Assembly: GCA_002425705.1 (NCBI GenBank)
Contig: DIMT01000028.1
Location: forward strand, 2,685 to 34,341
DNA length: 31,657 bases
Direction: 5' to 3'
Origin: Firmicutes bacterium UBA5559
Lineage (GTDB): Bacteria; Bacillota; Clostridia; Peptostreptococcales; Anaerovoracaceae
Shown: piece after piece, positions 24,601 to 31,557 of the stretch
Numbering within the stretch: the first letter of the stretch is position 1
Layout of the letters: every line of letters begins with the position of its first letter
Notes under the pieces: model-generated
Seen by the model: only the letters and a program-made list of their open reading frames with translations
What the model was told of the DNA's origin: nothing
Database searches by the model: none
Program-made: the position numbers and the translations under genes

Positions 24601-26513
24601 AGTTCTGCCGGCTCATAGCCCAGCATATTCAGAATTCGGTACCGGAGATAGATGCTGCTGATATAGTCCGCCGGCATATTGGTAATCGACTGGATGATTT
24701 CTTCCCGAATATCAGCCGGTATGGCCGGTGTGGGAAAGCTTCGGACATAATACTCCAGCACCCGCAGTATTCCCAGATGGATTTCTTCCGATTTTCTGTG
24801 TTTGGTACTGAAACAGAACTCCAGCAGGACCCGCTGCTCCTTGTCGGTGCAGGCTTCAAAGGGCAGGTAAAGCATGGAATCCAACAGTATAAAGGCGGTT
24901 GCGTCATCCAGAATGCAGCATTTATAGAAGCCGACAATCAGCTCCAGGTACTTCCTTTTTTCTTCCTCCGATACCCGGCTCAACATTGAGTTGATAATGA
25001 TCTTCCAGGTATATCCGATCCATCTCTTATGATTTTCCGTAATCTTGTGCTCCGGGAAAATAATCCGGTTGAAATAGTCATTGCAGAGTTCCAGGGCGGT
25101 GATCTCGCTGCCGATCTTGTCTACCCCCTGCGGAAGTTCCTTTCGGTATTCTTCATCATAATGAACCATGATGATGCCCATCAGTTCTGCGGCCAGCCGC
25201 CGGATATCCCCTTCCCGATGCATCAGCAGTTCATAAAGGAAATTCATGGTCATCAGCTTCTGTCGCTGAGTCATATAAGTGGAATATTCATAAAAAATAT
25301 TGATATAGGCCCGAATCTGTTTCCACTGTTTTTCTGACCGGGCTGCTTCCAGCAAATCTCCGAACTCCACTTCATCGTTGAAAATCTTCATAAGAGAAAT
25401 ATTGTGCTCGATGGCCAGATCCTTCAGACGGCTGATAGCCTCGCTGCTGTTCAGCAGCGGTTCGAATTTTTTTTCAGCCGGACGGTATACCGGATGGGTG
25501 AGATCCGTGCTGATTCCCAGCCTCTCCATGTAATCTTCGAAATCCTTCAATTTGGAGTAAACCCGCTGATAACGTCGCTTTTTCGCATCATCCACATTGT
25601 CCAGCTTGTTCAGGATTACATCGAAGGAATCTTTCAGCGTGTATATCTGAATGATTTCCCGTCCAGCTGCATCCCGGCTTCCCTTCACCCGAAAATCGGC
25701 ATAAATCAGCACCAGAGACTCGGCGGAGAGATTTTCCAGCTCCAGATCCCAGGTGGAATGGTTGGTGGCAATATGGCCAATGGTGGGCATATCATTGGTT
25801 TTAAAGAATAAATCCGTATAATAGTAATGAAGATAGGGAATCCGTTCGTATTCCGTATCTTTGCAGCCAAACTTCCCAATATCATGGCCAGCAGCAGCAC
25901 CAGATACCAGCGCTTTGTCGATGGGAATCCCCGCCTGGCTCAGCTGCCGGCTGATATTGACGGCAATCCGATGGACACCGTTGATATGGCCAATGATGTT
26001 ATATCCGGTATTTTCTCCGTAAAGGAGCATGAATTCATTGATATAGTGCTGTTTCCAGTATCGAGCCAGTTTCTCATATTCCCATCGTCCGTGGCAGGCT
26101 CCCACTTCCTCCGGCTCCAGGAACCGGATGATTTCTTCCTGTCCCTTGACCCGGTATCCAGGCAGATGGATAAAAGTCCGGGCAGTCTGGAAAATGATAT
26201 TTTTTGCCAGTTTCAGTTCTCTGGATTCCTGAAATTCCTTTCCTTCCGGAAAAAGCTGACTCAGGGTCCCGTCCAGAATATATCGGATCCAGCCCCCTTC
26301 CGGTTCTTCCGAAATCCTTTTCAGCAATGGAAAAAGAGCCAGCAGCAGATCATCGCATTGGATCTCTTTTTCTGGCTCAAAGCTCTGGAACCCTTCCTCC
26401 AGCACATGACCGGACAGGTACTCCTGCATCTGTTTTTTTGTAACATTGTTTGCCTTCAGGAAATGCCTGTTCAGCAAGTCCCGTTCCACCAGCAGGGCCG
26501 GGTTCAGATTCAT
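21648..26513 (-). CDS. 1621-residue multidomain protein: HD, helical repeats, NadD-like nucleotidyltransferase, GNAT-like and PRTase-like segments
   Basis: Domains read by eye. About 170-290: HD phosphohydrolase (H181, H210-D211 in AAAGHDIGKFG, a later H247/H252, D273). About 380-905: long alpha-helical HEAT/ARM-like stretch. About 912-1105: NadD/CoaD-type nucleotidyltransferase with FFPGTFDPFSLSHKG, where HxGH is altered to SLSH, and a second signature ISSTRIRE near 1070. About 1120-1280: GNAT-like segment (EEGIGKRVLIGG near 1204, KRQGFKRVED near 1262). About 1320-1500: phosphoribosyltransferase-like segment with GVILADDLLHKGYR near 1425-1438, resembling the PRPP-binding motif. No membrane helix. 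GGAGG lies 7 nt before the ATG, which follows the ferritin-like gene by 21 nt. The HD and nucleotidyltransferase pairing resembles YqeK and NadD, usually separate neighbouring genes. The exact reaction is unknown; a nucleotide or dinucleotide product is inferred. Confidence 0.75.
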   Translation of the reverse strand: MNLNPALLVERDLLNRHFLKANNVTKKQMQEYLSGHVLEEGFQSFEPEKEIQCDDLLLALFPLLKRISEEPEGGWIRYILDGTLSQLFPEGKEFQESRELKLAKNIIFQTARTFIHLPGYRVKGQEEIIRFLEPEEVGACHGRWEYEKLARYWKQHYINEFMLLYGENTGYNIIGHINGVHRIAVNISRQLSQAGIPIDKALVSGAAAGHDIGKFGCKDTEYERIPYLHYYYTDLFFKTNDMPTIGHIATNHSTWDLELENLSAESLVLIYADFRVKGSRDAAGREIIQIYTLKDSFDVILNKLDNVDDAKKRRYQRVYSKLKDFEDYMERLGISTDLTHPVYRPAEKKFEPLLNSSEAISRLKDLAIEHNISLMKIFNDEVEFGDLLEAARSEKQWKQIRAYINIFYEYSTYMTQRQKLMTMNFLYELLMHREGDIRRLAAELMGIIMVHYDEEYRKELPQGVDKIGSEITALELCNDYFNRIIFPEHKITENHKRWIGYTWKIIINSMLSRVSEEEKRKYLELIVGFYKCCILDDATAFILLDSMLYLPFEACTDKEQRVLLEFCFSTKHRKSEEIHLGILRVLEYYVRSFPTPAIPADIREEIIQSITNMPADYISSIYLRYRILNMLGYEPAELERYWNLLYGAGESTSDLFLENLKVGTPWVIKAVNIEYLLDRLRMGRREEKLHIATHLSNLLKVSERVTVRHSAGSGLKYVISLLTLDQRNEIVIELTKGLEIGEYQFSKYIPEYLGEIALFLHPNELDEMITQLGRLLESRNERIASVTLNTIGILLTKYPVYRNRFHEDDRAFVRRREILTGLLLKGLANYDPLVSQEAFHVIGKYIFGSQQMPPEEKNTIFRLLYKKMLTLITEQEESPLEFFNSAASLNHIYRFISDYSMIQGGFHYPENQKIAFFPGTFDPFSLSHKGIVQEIKKLGFEVYLAIDEFSWSKKTQPRRVRRRIITMSVANEGDVYVIPDEIQINLSNPKDLGHLKSLFPEKEIHIVVGSDVIANASSYKKEPEKDSIHHFKHIVFLRSSIAEGTEEFTQDYSALKADVTELRLPTHLEDISSTRIRENIDLNRDISNLIDAVAQNYIYDNSLYLREPQYKSIVLTKGIRIEKVGFEREELIHELTHSLLKGRKGTSEILAYLRRKDTMGILIRDGEKKDKIVGMSAFSLVETVDLYQEFQNQTVAAHLREEGIGKRVLIGGLYHDNDSTIRDPLQLLVSETLADCLKDDFTFAIYHPHGNKELSEQMVETLKRQGFKRVEDTLKDDVIFTVDMKFPVVVIQNMESRIKYPFNQNENILKVIDRAHKNLQKSLTMMYPDTLILSVNQEIIHHKLIGMITEMNRVPKEPQVRRVLGDLMCVPFGKILNGFAVPNTVTKTLHTEKYFDPEIRSFTIKEYPNYSKLINQVRILKSFDRGVILADDLLHKGYRIRELDPMFKAEGVDIKKIVVGILSGRGKDLMTVQGRDVSSAYFVPNLRVWFLESTMYPFIGGDSVERPGRSQDSGLINSINLIMPYVSPTFMNDVPQDRVYDFSMECLKNAREILYALEEEYQELFQKNLTLNRIGEAVLSPKCPDIGSCMAYDQNLAPSIFLTNDIEKLIRLKNTARKGTL

Positions 26514-26534
26514 ATAGTTTCCTCCGTCAACTCC

Positions 26535-27023
26535 TTAATATTCTCTTCTCTTTCCAAACTCTGCCGATTCCACCCAATCCTCCGGGCTGGTAAGGGCCAT
26601 GACGATTTCATCCAGAATGTTGTGGTGATTCATTTCCTCCTTGATGAGAAATTCAAACAGCTCCTTGTCGGCATCGGTCTTTGCTTCCTTGAAGTGTGAC
26701 CGATACAAATCGATGCTCTGCTTTTCGTTTTCCAGCGCCTCTTTGTAGACGTTCAGCTGGGTTGGAAGCTGATGCAGCTCCTGGATCACCGCCCGCTGTT
26801 CATTAAATATATTGAGCGTTTTATCCAGAGTTCCGTTGTCAATCAGACTGTACTCAATCTTTCTCTGGAACCTGCTTTTCAGGATTTCCCGATGTTTGAT
26901 TTCATCCTCAGCCATCATAAGGAATATCAGTTCCAGGGGAGTATCTTTATGGTCTTCGGCCTGACGCTTGTAGTAGGAAGCGCCCTTTTCTTCCATCTGA
27001 ATGGCCATTTCCAAATTGTTCAT
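26535..27023 (-). CDS. Ferritin-like / rubrerythrin-like diiron protein
   Basis: The 162-residue, mostly helical protein carries the four-helix diiron pattern: EMAIQMEEKGASYY in helix 1, AEDEIKHREIL (ExxH) in helix 2, EALENEKQSIDLY in helix 3 and KEEMNHHNIL (ExxH) in helix 4. It lacks the C-terminal rubredoxin CxxC domain of classical rubrerythrin. Relatives reduce peroxide or oxidise/store iron. In the operon it sits directly upstream of the 1621-residue gene (21 nt) and 40 nt after the MazG-like gene, suggesting oxidative protection or a diiron redox step for that pathway (inference). Confidence 0.85.
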   Translation of the reverse strand: MNNLEMAIQMEEKGASYYKRQAEDHKDTPLELIFLMMAEDEIKHREILKSRFQRKIEYSLIDNGTLDKTLNIFNEQRAVIQELHQLPTQLNVYKEALENEKQSIDLYRSHFKEAKTDADKELFEFLIKEEMNHHNILDEIVMALTSPEDWVESAEFGKRREY

Positions 27024-27063
27024 CCTATCCCTTCCCTTCTCTGTTACCGAAGAAACCGTTCCT

Positions 27064-27384
27064 TCAGTCTTTATCCTCTACCTCTTCCAGGAGAATCCGC
27101 TTATGAAAGGATCCTCTTGCTTCTCGCTTAATCAGCCTCAGATAATCAATATGCATGGGCTCATAATCTTTTAATTTGACCAGACAATCCAGGACCTCAT
27201 AAATATCAGCGATTTCTTCTTCATTCTTACTGACCCGGTACTCCTCGATTTCCTCCACTATTTTGTCCATCAAGGCCTGCTCGTATTCTTCCTCATTCAG
27301 GGTTTTGGATACTTGTTTTCGGCCACTTTCTTCGATCAGCTCGGGAACCCGGTCCCGGACCAGTTTGTTGTACTTCATTTTCAA
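27064..27384 (-). CDS. MazG-like nucleoside triphosphate / phosphoribosyl-ATP pyrophosphohydrolase-like protein
   Basis: The protein of about 106 residues starts with the family signature KYNKLVRDRVPELIEESG and has the metal-binding helices KIVEEIEEY and EEIADIYEVLDCL (E-E-x2-E, then E-x3-D), as in the all-alpha NTP pyrophosphatase (MazG/HisE-like) superfamily. Such enzymes release pyrophosphate from NTPs or nucleotide-like substrates. The start is uncertain: TTG at 27382-27384 is 8 nt from AGGAGG, ATG at 27376-27378 is 14 nt away, and GTG at 27391-27393 lies in the ribosome site. It is the first gene of the five-gene operon, directly after a strong promoter. There is no his operon nearby, so a HisE role is unlikely. 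Confidence 0.85.
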   Translation of the reverse strand: MKMKYNKLVRDRVPELIEESGRKQVSKTLNEEEYEQALMDKIVEEIEEYRVSKNEEEIADIYEVLDCLVKLKDYEPMHIDYLRLIKREARGSFHKRILLEEVEDKD

Positions 27385-27410
27385 TCGGTTCACCTCCTGT
27401 CTTATCTATT

Positions 27411-27438
27411 ATTATATAAGAATCCGTAAAAGTTACAA
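27411..27438 (-). promoter_or_regulatory. Promoter of the five-gene accessory operon
   Basis: On the minus strand TTGTAA (27433-27438) and a perfect TATAAT (27411-27416) are separated by 16 bp, about 30 nt before the MazG-like gene. The next genes follow with gaps of 40 nt, 21 nt, a 4-nt overlap and 27 nt, with no terminator visible until the convergent end at 19582. Confidence 0.75.
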
Positions 27439-27452
27439 GCCGAAATCTGATG

Positions 27453-27472
27453 AAAACCGGCATAAGCCGGTT
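27453..27472 (-). terminator. Probable terminator of the Ca2+-ATPase gene
   Basis: Stem AACCGGC (27455-27461)/GCCGGTT (27466-27472) with a 4-nt loop, followed on the minus strand by TTTTC, lies 8 nt after the ATPase stop. The T-tract is short, so read-through into the next operon is possible. Confidence 0.55.
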
Positions 27473-27479
27473 CCCATGG

Positions 27480-30098
27480 TCACGGAATTTTCTTCCCTAA
27501 TGTATTCTTATAGAATTCCAGTGCCAGAATAGGTGTCAGGGCCAGGGCCATTCCGATTCCGTAAAGCTGTCCGGTCAATGGGATTAAACCGAATGCAGAC
27601 TGAACCGGGGGAACAAAAAGGACCAGCATAACCAAAGACAGAGATATCAGAGTGGCACCGTTCAGGGTCTTGTTGGTGAATATGCCGGTGCGGATCAGGG
27701 ACAGCGGCGACCTCATGTTAAAGGCATGAAAGGTTTGAGATAAAGCCAGAACCATAAAGGCCATCGTCCTTGCTCCCTCCAGTTCACCGGTAAGATCCCA
27801 GGCCAGCATGAATCCGACCAGCGTAAGAGCCCCGAACATAAATCCCTGAAGTACAATCCGGATTCCATAACCGTGGGCAAAAATACCCTCTTCTTTTGGC
27901 TTGGGCTTCTGCTTCATCACATCATCCCGGATCGGCTCCATCCCCAAGGCGATAGCCGGAAGGCTGTCGGTGATCAGATTGATCCAGAGGAGATGGATTG
28001 CTAAAAAGGGAGATACTTGCCAGATAACCATGGCAGCCAGTACGATCAATACTTCCCCAATGTTGGTTCCCAAAAGAAATCCGACGGTATGGCGAATATT
28101 CTCGTAAATCCCCCGGCCTTCCCGAACTGCATCCACAATGGTCGCGAAGTTATCATCGGATAGAATCATGTCCGATGCTCCCTTGGCTACATCTGTTCCG
28201 GTGATCCCCATGGCACAGCCGATATCCGCTGCTTTCAGAGCGGGAGCATCATTGACGCCGTCCCCAGTCATGGAAACGACAGCTCCCTTCTTTTGCCAGG
28301 CCCGGATAATCCGAATCTTATCCAACGGGGATACCCGGGCATAGACGGATATTTCCTCCACCTGATCCGTCAGCTGATCATCCGACATTTCTGAAAGTTC
28401 GGCACCTGAAACAGCCCGGTCTCCCTCCTTCAGGATTCCCAGTTCTCTTGCTATGGCTGATGCCGTTAAAACATGGTCACCAGTAATCATGATCGCCCGA
28501 ATTCCGGCTTCTCCGCATAAAGCCACCGCCACCGCTGCTTCCGGTCTGGGGGGATCGATCATGCCGAAGAGACCTTTAAATTCTAGGTCATTTTCCAATT
28601 CCTCCGATGTCATAGAACGATCATAATCCTTGATTTCCTTCATGCCCAGGGCAAGAACACGAAGAGCCTGGCGGCTCATATCCCGGTTGGCTTGATGGCC
28701 GGCTTCCAAATTGCCGGAACTGCAGCGTTCTGTCAGGATATCAAAAGCACCCTTGACAATAACGATGATTTTTCCATCCATTTTATGGACGGATGCCATC
28801 ATTTTTCGCTCGGAATCAAAGGGCAGGGTTCCCAGCCGGGGATATTGGTCCATGACCAGGTCTTTGCGGATTCCTCTTCTCTCCCCTTCCAGAAGGATGG
28901 AGGTTTCTGTTGGATCCCCGATTCCGGCCATATCCCCTTCGTCGGTAATCAGTACTTTCCCTTCGGAGCAGAGGGCACCCCACAGCAGAAGCTTCTCCGC
29001 CTCAGAGGAAATATCCCCCTCCATGGATTCCAGTTCATTGGAACCTGTGGAAAAAAGGCGGGTAAGGGTCATCCGGTTCTGAGTCAGGGTTCCTGTTTTA
29101 TCCGAGCAGATTACCGATGTGCTCCCCAACGTTTCCACTGCCGGCAATTTCCGGATAATGGCATTTTTCTTAACCATTTTCTGAACACCGATGGCCAGCA
29201 CCACGGTTACAATAGCCGGAAGACCCTCCGGTATGGCGGATACAGCAAGGGCAACGGCAATCATGAAAATATCGATGATGGCCATTCCGCTCAGTGCTCC
29301 AATGATAAAAATGACAAGACAGATGCCCATCGCAAGGAAACCGATTAATTTACCAAGCTTTTCTAATTTAAGCTGCAGCGGGGTTCTGGTATCTCCGGAT
29401 CCGGCGATCAGTTCCGCAATTTTTCCTATTTCGGTACCCATACCGGTAGCAGTTACGACGACTTTGGCGGTACCATAGGTGACGCTGCATCCGGCGTAGA
29501 CCATATTGGTCCGGTCTCCCAGGGAAATGTTCCCCTTTACCAGAGTACCGGCTCTTTTTTCTTCTGGTTCGGATTCTCCCGTCAAGGCGGACTCCTCTGT
29601 TTTCAGGCTGCTGGACTGGAGGATTCGGCCGTCCGCCGGCACATAATCTCCAGCCTCCAAAAATATCAGGTCCCCCGGCACCAAGTCTGCTGCATCAATG
29701 ATCCGCTCCTGGCCATCCCGTATAACCCTGGCTTTGGGAGCCGACATTTTTTTCAAGGCATCCAGGGCCCGTTCAGCCTTGCCCTCCTGGACCAACCCGA
29801 TGATTGCATTCAATACCACGATGAAGAGGATCAGGAAGGGTTCGAAATATCCTTCCTTTTCCATTAACGCGATGAAAAAGGAGATGCCTGCAGCAAGCAG
29901 CAGAATCAGTATCATCACATCCTTGAACTGATGGAAAAACTGCTGTAATTTTGTTTTCTTTTTACCTTCCGCTAATTTATTTGGCCCGAATTCCTGGCGT
30001 TTCTGTTGATATTCCAGATTGGTCAAACCACTTTCTTCGTGGGAACCAAGCTGGGAAAGCAGTTCGGCTTCCGTCATCTGATAGGGGTTTTGCTGCAT
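27480..30098 (-). CDS. Calcium-translocating P-type ATPase (P2 type)
   Basis: This membrane pump exports Ca2+ using ATP. The 872-residue protein has a cation-ATPase N-domain, the TGES dephosphorylation loop (TALTGESEPEEK), the phosphorylation motif DKTGTLT with Asp near 333, and the hinge motif TGDGVNDAPALK near 612. Transmembrane calcium ligands match SERCA: PEGLP in M4, N-x-x-E in M5 (TNIGEV), and N-x-x-T-D in M6 (INLITDSLP). About ten membrane helices are expected. GGAG lies 10 nt before the ATG. It has its own promoter and is flanked by hairpins, so it forms a single-gene unit. Ion specificity is inferred from these ligands. Confidence 0.93.
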   Translation of the reverse strand: MQQNPYQMTEAELLSQLGSHEESGLTNLEYQQKRQEFGPNKLAEGKKKTKLQQFFHQFKDVMILILLLAAGISFFIALMEKEGYFEPFLILFIVVLNAIIGLVQEGKAERALDALKKMSAPKARVIRDGQERIIDAADLVPGDLIFLEAGDYVPADGRILQSSSLKTEESALTGESEPEEKRAGTLVKGNISLGDRTNMVYAGCSVTYGTAKVVVTATGMGTEIGKIAELIAGSGDTRTPLQLKLEKLGKLIGFLAMGICLVIFIIGALSGMAIIDIFMIAVALAVSAIPEGLPAIVTVVLAIGVQKMVKKNAIIRKLPAVETLGSTSVICSDKTGTLTQNRMTLTRLFSTGSNELESMEGDISSEAEKLLLWGALCSEGKVLITDEGDMAGIGDPTETSILLEGERRGIRKDLVMDQYPRLGTLPFDSERKMMASVHKMDGKIIVIVKGAFDILTERCSSGNLEAGHQANRDMSRQALRVLALGMKEIKDYDRSMTSEELENDLEFKGLFGMIDPPRPEAAVAVALCGEAGIRAIMITGDHVLTASAIARELGILKEGDRAVSGAELSEMSDDQLTDQVEEISVYARVSPLDKIRIIRAWQKKGAVVSMTGDGVNDAPALKAADIGCAMGITGTDVAKGASDMILSDDNFATIVDAVREGRGIYENIRHTVGFLLGTNIGEVLIVLAAMVIWQVSPFLAIHLLWINLITDSLPAIALGMEPIRDDVMKQKPKPKEEGIFAHGYGIRIVLQGFMFGALTLVGFMLAWDLTGELEGARTMAFMVLALSQTFHAFNMRSPLSLIRTGIFTNKTLNGATLISLSLVMLVLFVPPVQSAFGLIPLTGQLYGIGMALALTPILALEFYKNTLGKKIP

Positions 30099-30145
30099 AA
30101 TGATCCATCTCCTTTTGCATATTCATGCTTGTATCATCTGCTTTG

Positions 30146-30174
30146 ATTATACAACTACATGAGCTATATTTAAA
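30146..30174 (-). promoter_or_regulatory. Promoter of the Ca2+-ATPase gene
   Basis: On the minus strand a perfect TATAAT (30146-30151) has TTTAAA (30169-30174) 17 bp upstream, a 4-of-6 match to the -35 consensus. It sits 47 nt before the start codon and just downstream of the SLH gene terminator. Confidence 0.55.
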
Positions 30175-30176
30175 GA

Positions 30177-30206
30177 AGGAAAACCCCCGATTCATTTCGG
30201 GGGTTT
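30177..30206 (-). terminator. Rho-independent terminator of the SLH protein gene
   Basis: A 10-bp perfect stem, AAACCCCCGA (30181-30190)/TCGGGGGTTT (30197-30206), has a 6-nt loop. On the minus strand it continues into TTTTCC. It lies about 75 nt after the SLH stop. Between them are a 13-bp palindrome CTGTTTTAAACAG (30210-30222) and a tandem CGTGACCAG pair (30228-30245). Confidence 0.8.
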
Positions 30207-30281
30207 AAACTGTTTTAAACAGATTTCCGTGACCAGCGTGACCAGAAAAATATTAACTCCGTATCTTGCTGAATCCGTATA

Positions 30282-31457
30282 CTACTGGGCATCCTCGACT
30301 GCATCATCAAATATTGCCTTCAGGACAACTTTATCCGTAAAGGTATGTTCCAGCATTTCATCCAGTACGCTGGTCTTGTCCAGGAGAGCATTGTACTTGG
30401 TCATATCCAACCCCAGAACCGAGGCATAGGTCGTAAGGGCCGAATGCATTTCATCTCTGGTATCCGCGTCATTGACTGCTTTCAAAGCAGTCTCCACTGG
30501 TTCAGCAGCTTTCAGGGTCGTGGCCTTCACCCATGGTCCCGGATTGCTCCAGTTGCCTGCTCCATCCCGGGCATAGACAGTGAAGGTAAATTCCCGGTCT
30601 GCCGTCAGGCCTGTAATCGTGGTGGTTCTTCCCTGGCTGATGTATTTGACCTTGTCGGTTCCATCCTTATAAGTGATTCGGTATAGGGTGACGCCCACAT
30701 TATCGGTTGCGGCGCTCCAGGTCAGGGTTATGCTGCTGGTGGTTATGGCAGAAGCGGTAATGGCGCTGCCTGTGGGCCATATTGGCGGCTGCTTGTCGGT
30801 GGGATCCCCATCCGTATCCTCAAGGATCCGATCAATGAGGGCTGCCATCTGGACCCTGCTCATCAGCGCGTTGGGATTAAACTTACCATCCGGGTAACCC
30901 TTCAGGTACCCTTTATTGAACATGGCCAGCAGATACCCATAATCTTCATCACTGATCAGGTTCCGGTCTCTGAACTGGAAAGGATTATCATCGATATCAT
31001 CCGGATCCACCGGATCGACTCCCAAAGCCTTTGCCAGCTGAACCACGGCCAGCAGCCGGTCACACTGGACCTGGGAATGGTAACGATTCAGGTTGATGTA
31101 CTGATTCTGAAGTCCCTTAGCTACGGATTTCTTTGCCCAGCCCGGTACTCCATTTAGGTCTTCATCCTCCAGATCCCAGTCCCCATCTTCATCAAAACGC
31201 TGTTCCCGAATGCGATCCAGCAGAACGGCGATTTCATCCTGGGTTAAGGTTTGGTCCGGCCGGAAGGTTCCGTCCTCATAACCGGAAAGAAGGCCCATCT
31301 CCTGCATTTTCAGGATGGAAGCCGCACCCCAGTTGCCCTGGATATCCCGGAACCCTTTGTTTTTACTGTTACCATTCCCAGGATCTCCGTAGGCAGCTAT
31401 GGAAGCCATGGAGACGATCAGCATGGTAATCAGCAAGAAAGATACTGCTTTTCTCAT
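30282..31457 (-). CDS. Secreted SLH-domain surface protein with one fibronectin type III domain
   Basis: The 391-residue protein has a signal peptide (MRKAVSFLLITMLIVSMASI, probable cleavage near residue 24). Three S-layer-homology repeats lie at about 36-82, 100-146 and 160-212; their TRAE-like motifs are degenerate (TQDE, QCDR, SRVQ). SLH domains bind pyruvylated secondary cell-wall polymer, so it should be cell-wall attached. Acidic linkers rich in Asp/Glu (84-100 and 148-158) could bind calcium. An FN3 domain spans about 230-316, and a helical C-terminal module (320-391, with LGLDMTKYNALLDK) resembles small repeat modules of other surface proteins. GGAGG lies about 8 nt before the ATG. 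A calcium pump gene lies just downstream (no proven link). Confidence 0.9.
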   Translation of the reverse strand: MRKAVSFLLITMLIVSMASIAAYGDPGNGNSKNKGFRDIQGNWGAASILKMQEMGLLSGYEDGTFRPDQTLTQDEIAVLLDRIREQRFDEDGDWDLEDEDLNGVPGWAKKSVAKGLQNQYINLNRYHSQVQCDRLLAVVQLAKALGVDPVDPDDIDDNPFQFRDRNLISDEDYGYLLAMFNKGYLKGYPDGKFNPNALMSRVQMAALIDRILEDTDGDPTDKQPPIWPTGSAITASAITTSSITLTWSAATDNVGVTLYRITYKDGTDKVKYISQGRTTTITGLTADREFTFTVYARDGAGNWSNPGPWVKATTLKAAEPVETALKAVNDADTRDEMHSALTTYASVLGLDMTKYNALLDKTSVLDEMLEHTFTDKVVLKAIFDDAVEDAQ

Positions 31458-31474
31458 AAAACACTCCTCCTTTT

Positions 31475-31498
31475 AAAAAACCGGCCCCAAGGGCCGGT
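31475..31498 (-). terminator. Terminator-like hairpin in the SLH gene leader
   Basis: An 8-bp perfect stem, ACCGGCCC (31480-31487)/GGGCCGGT (31491-31498), has a 3-nt loop and is followed on the minus strand by TTTTTT, directly abutting the AAAAGGAGG ribosome site of the SLH gene. It could terminate an upstream gene outside the window or attenuate the SLH mRNA. Confidence 0.75.
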
Positions 31499-31529
31499 CT
31501 GTTTCTTTTATTCAACTGTCCCTCATTAA

Positions 31530-31557
31530 ATTATATGCCCTCCTATAGGAACCGCAA
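31530..31557 (-). promoter_or_regulatory. Candidate promoter of the SLH protein gene
   Basis: On the minus strand a perfect TATAAT (31530-31535) has TTGCGG (31552-31557, 3 of 6 consensus bases) 16 bp upstream. It lies upstream of the leader hairpin, and no room for a promoter exists between that hairpin and the start codon. Confidence 0.42.

Noticed and set aside
30228..30245. Tandem CGTGACCAG repeat after the SLH gene.
   Set aside because: Two 9-bp copies only; too short to support a functional repeat or attachment site.
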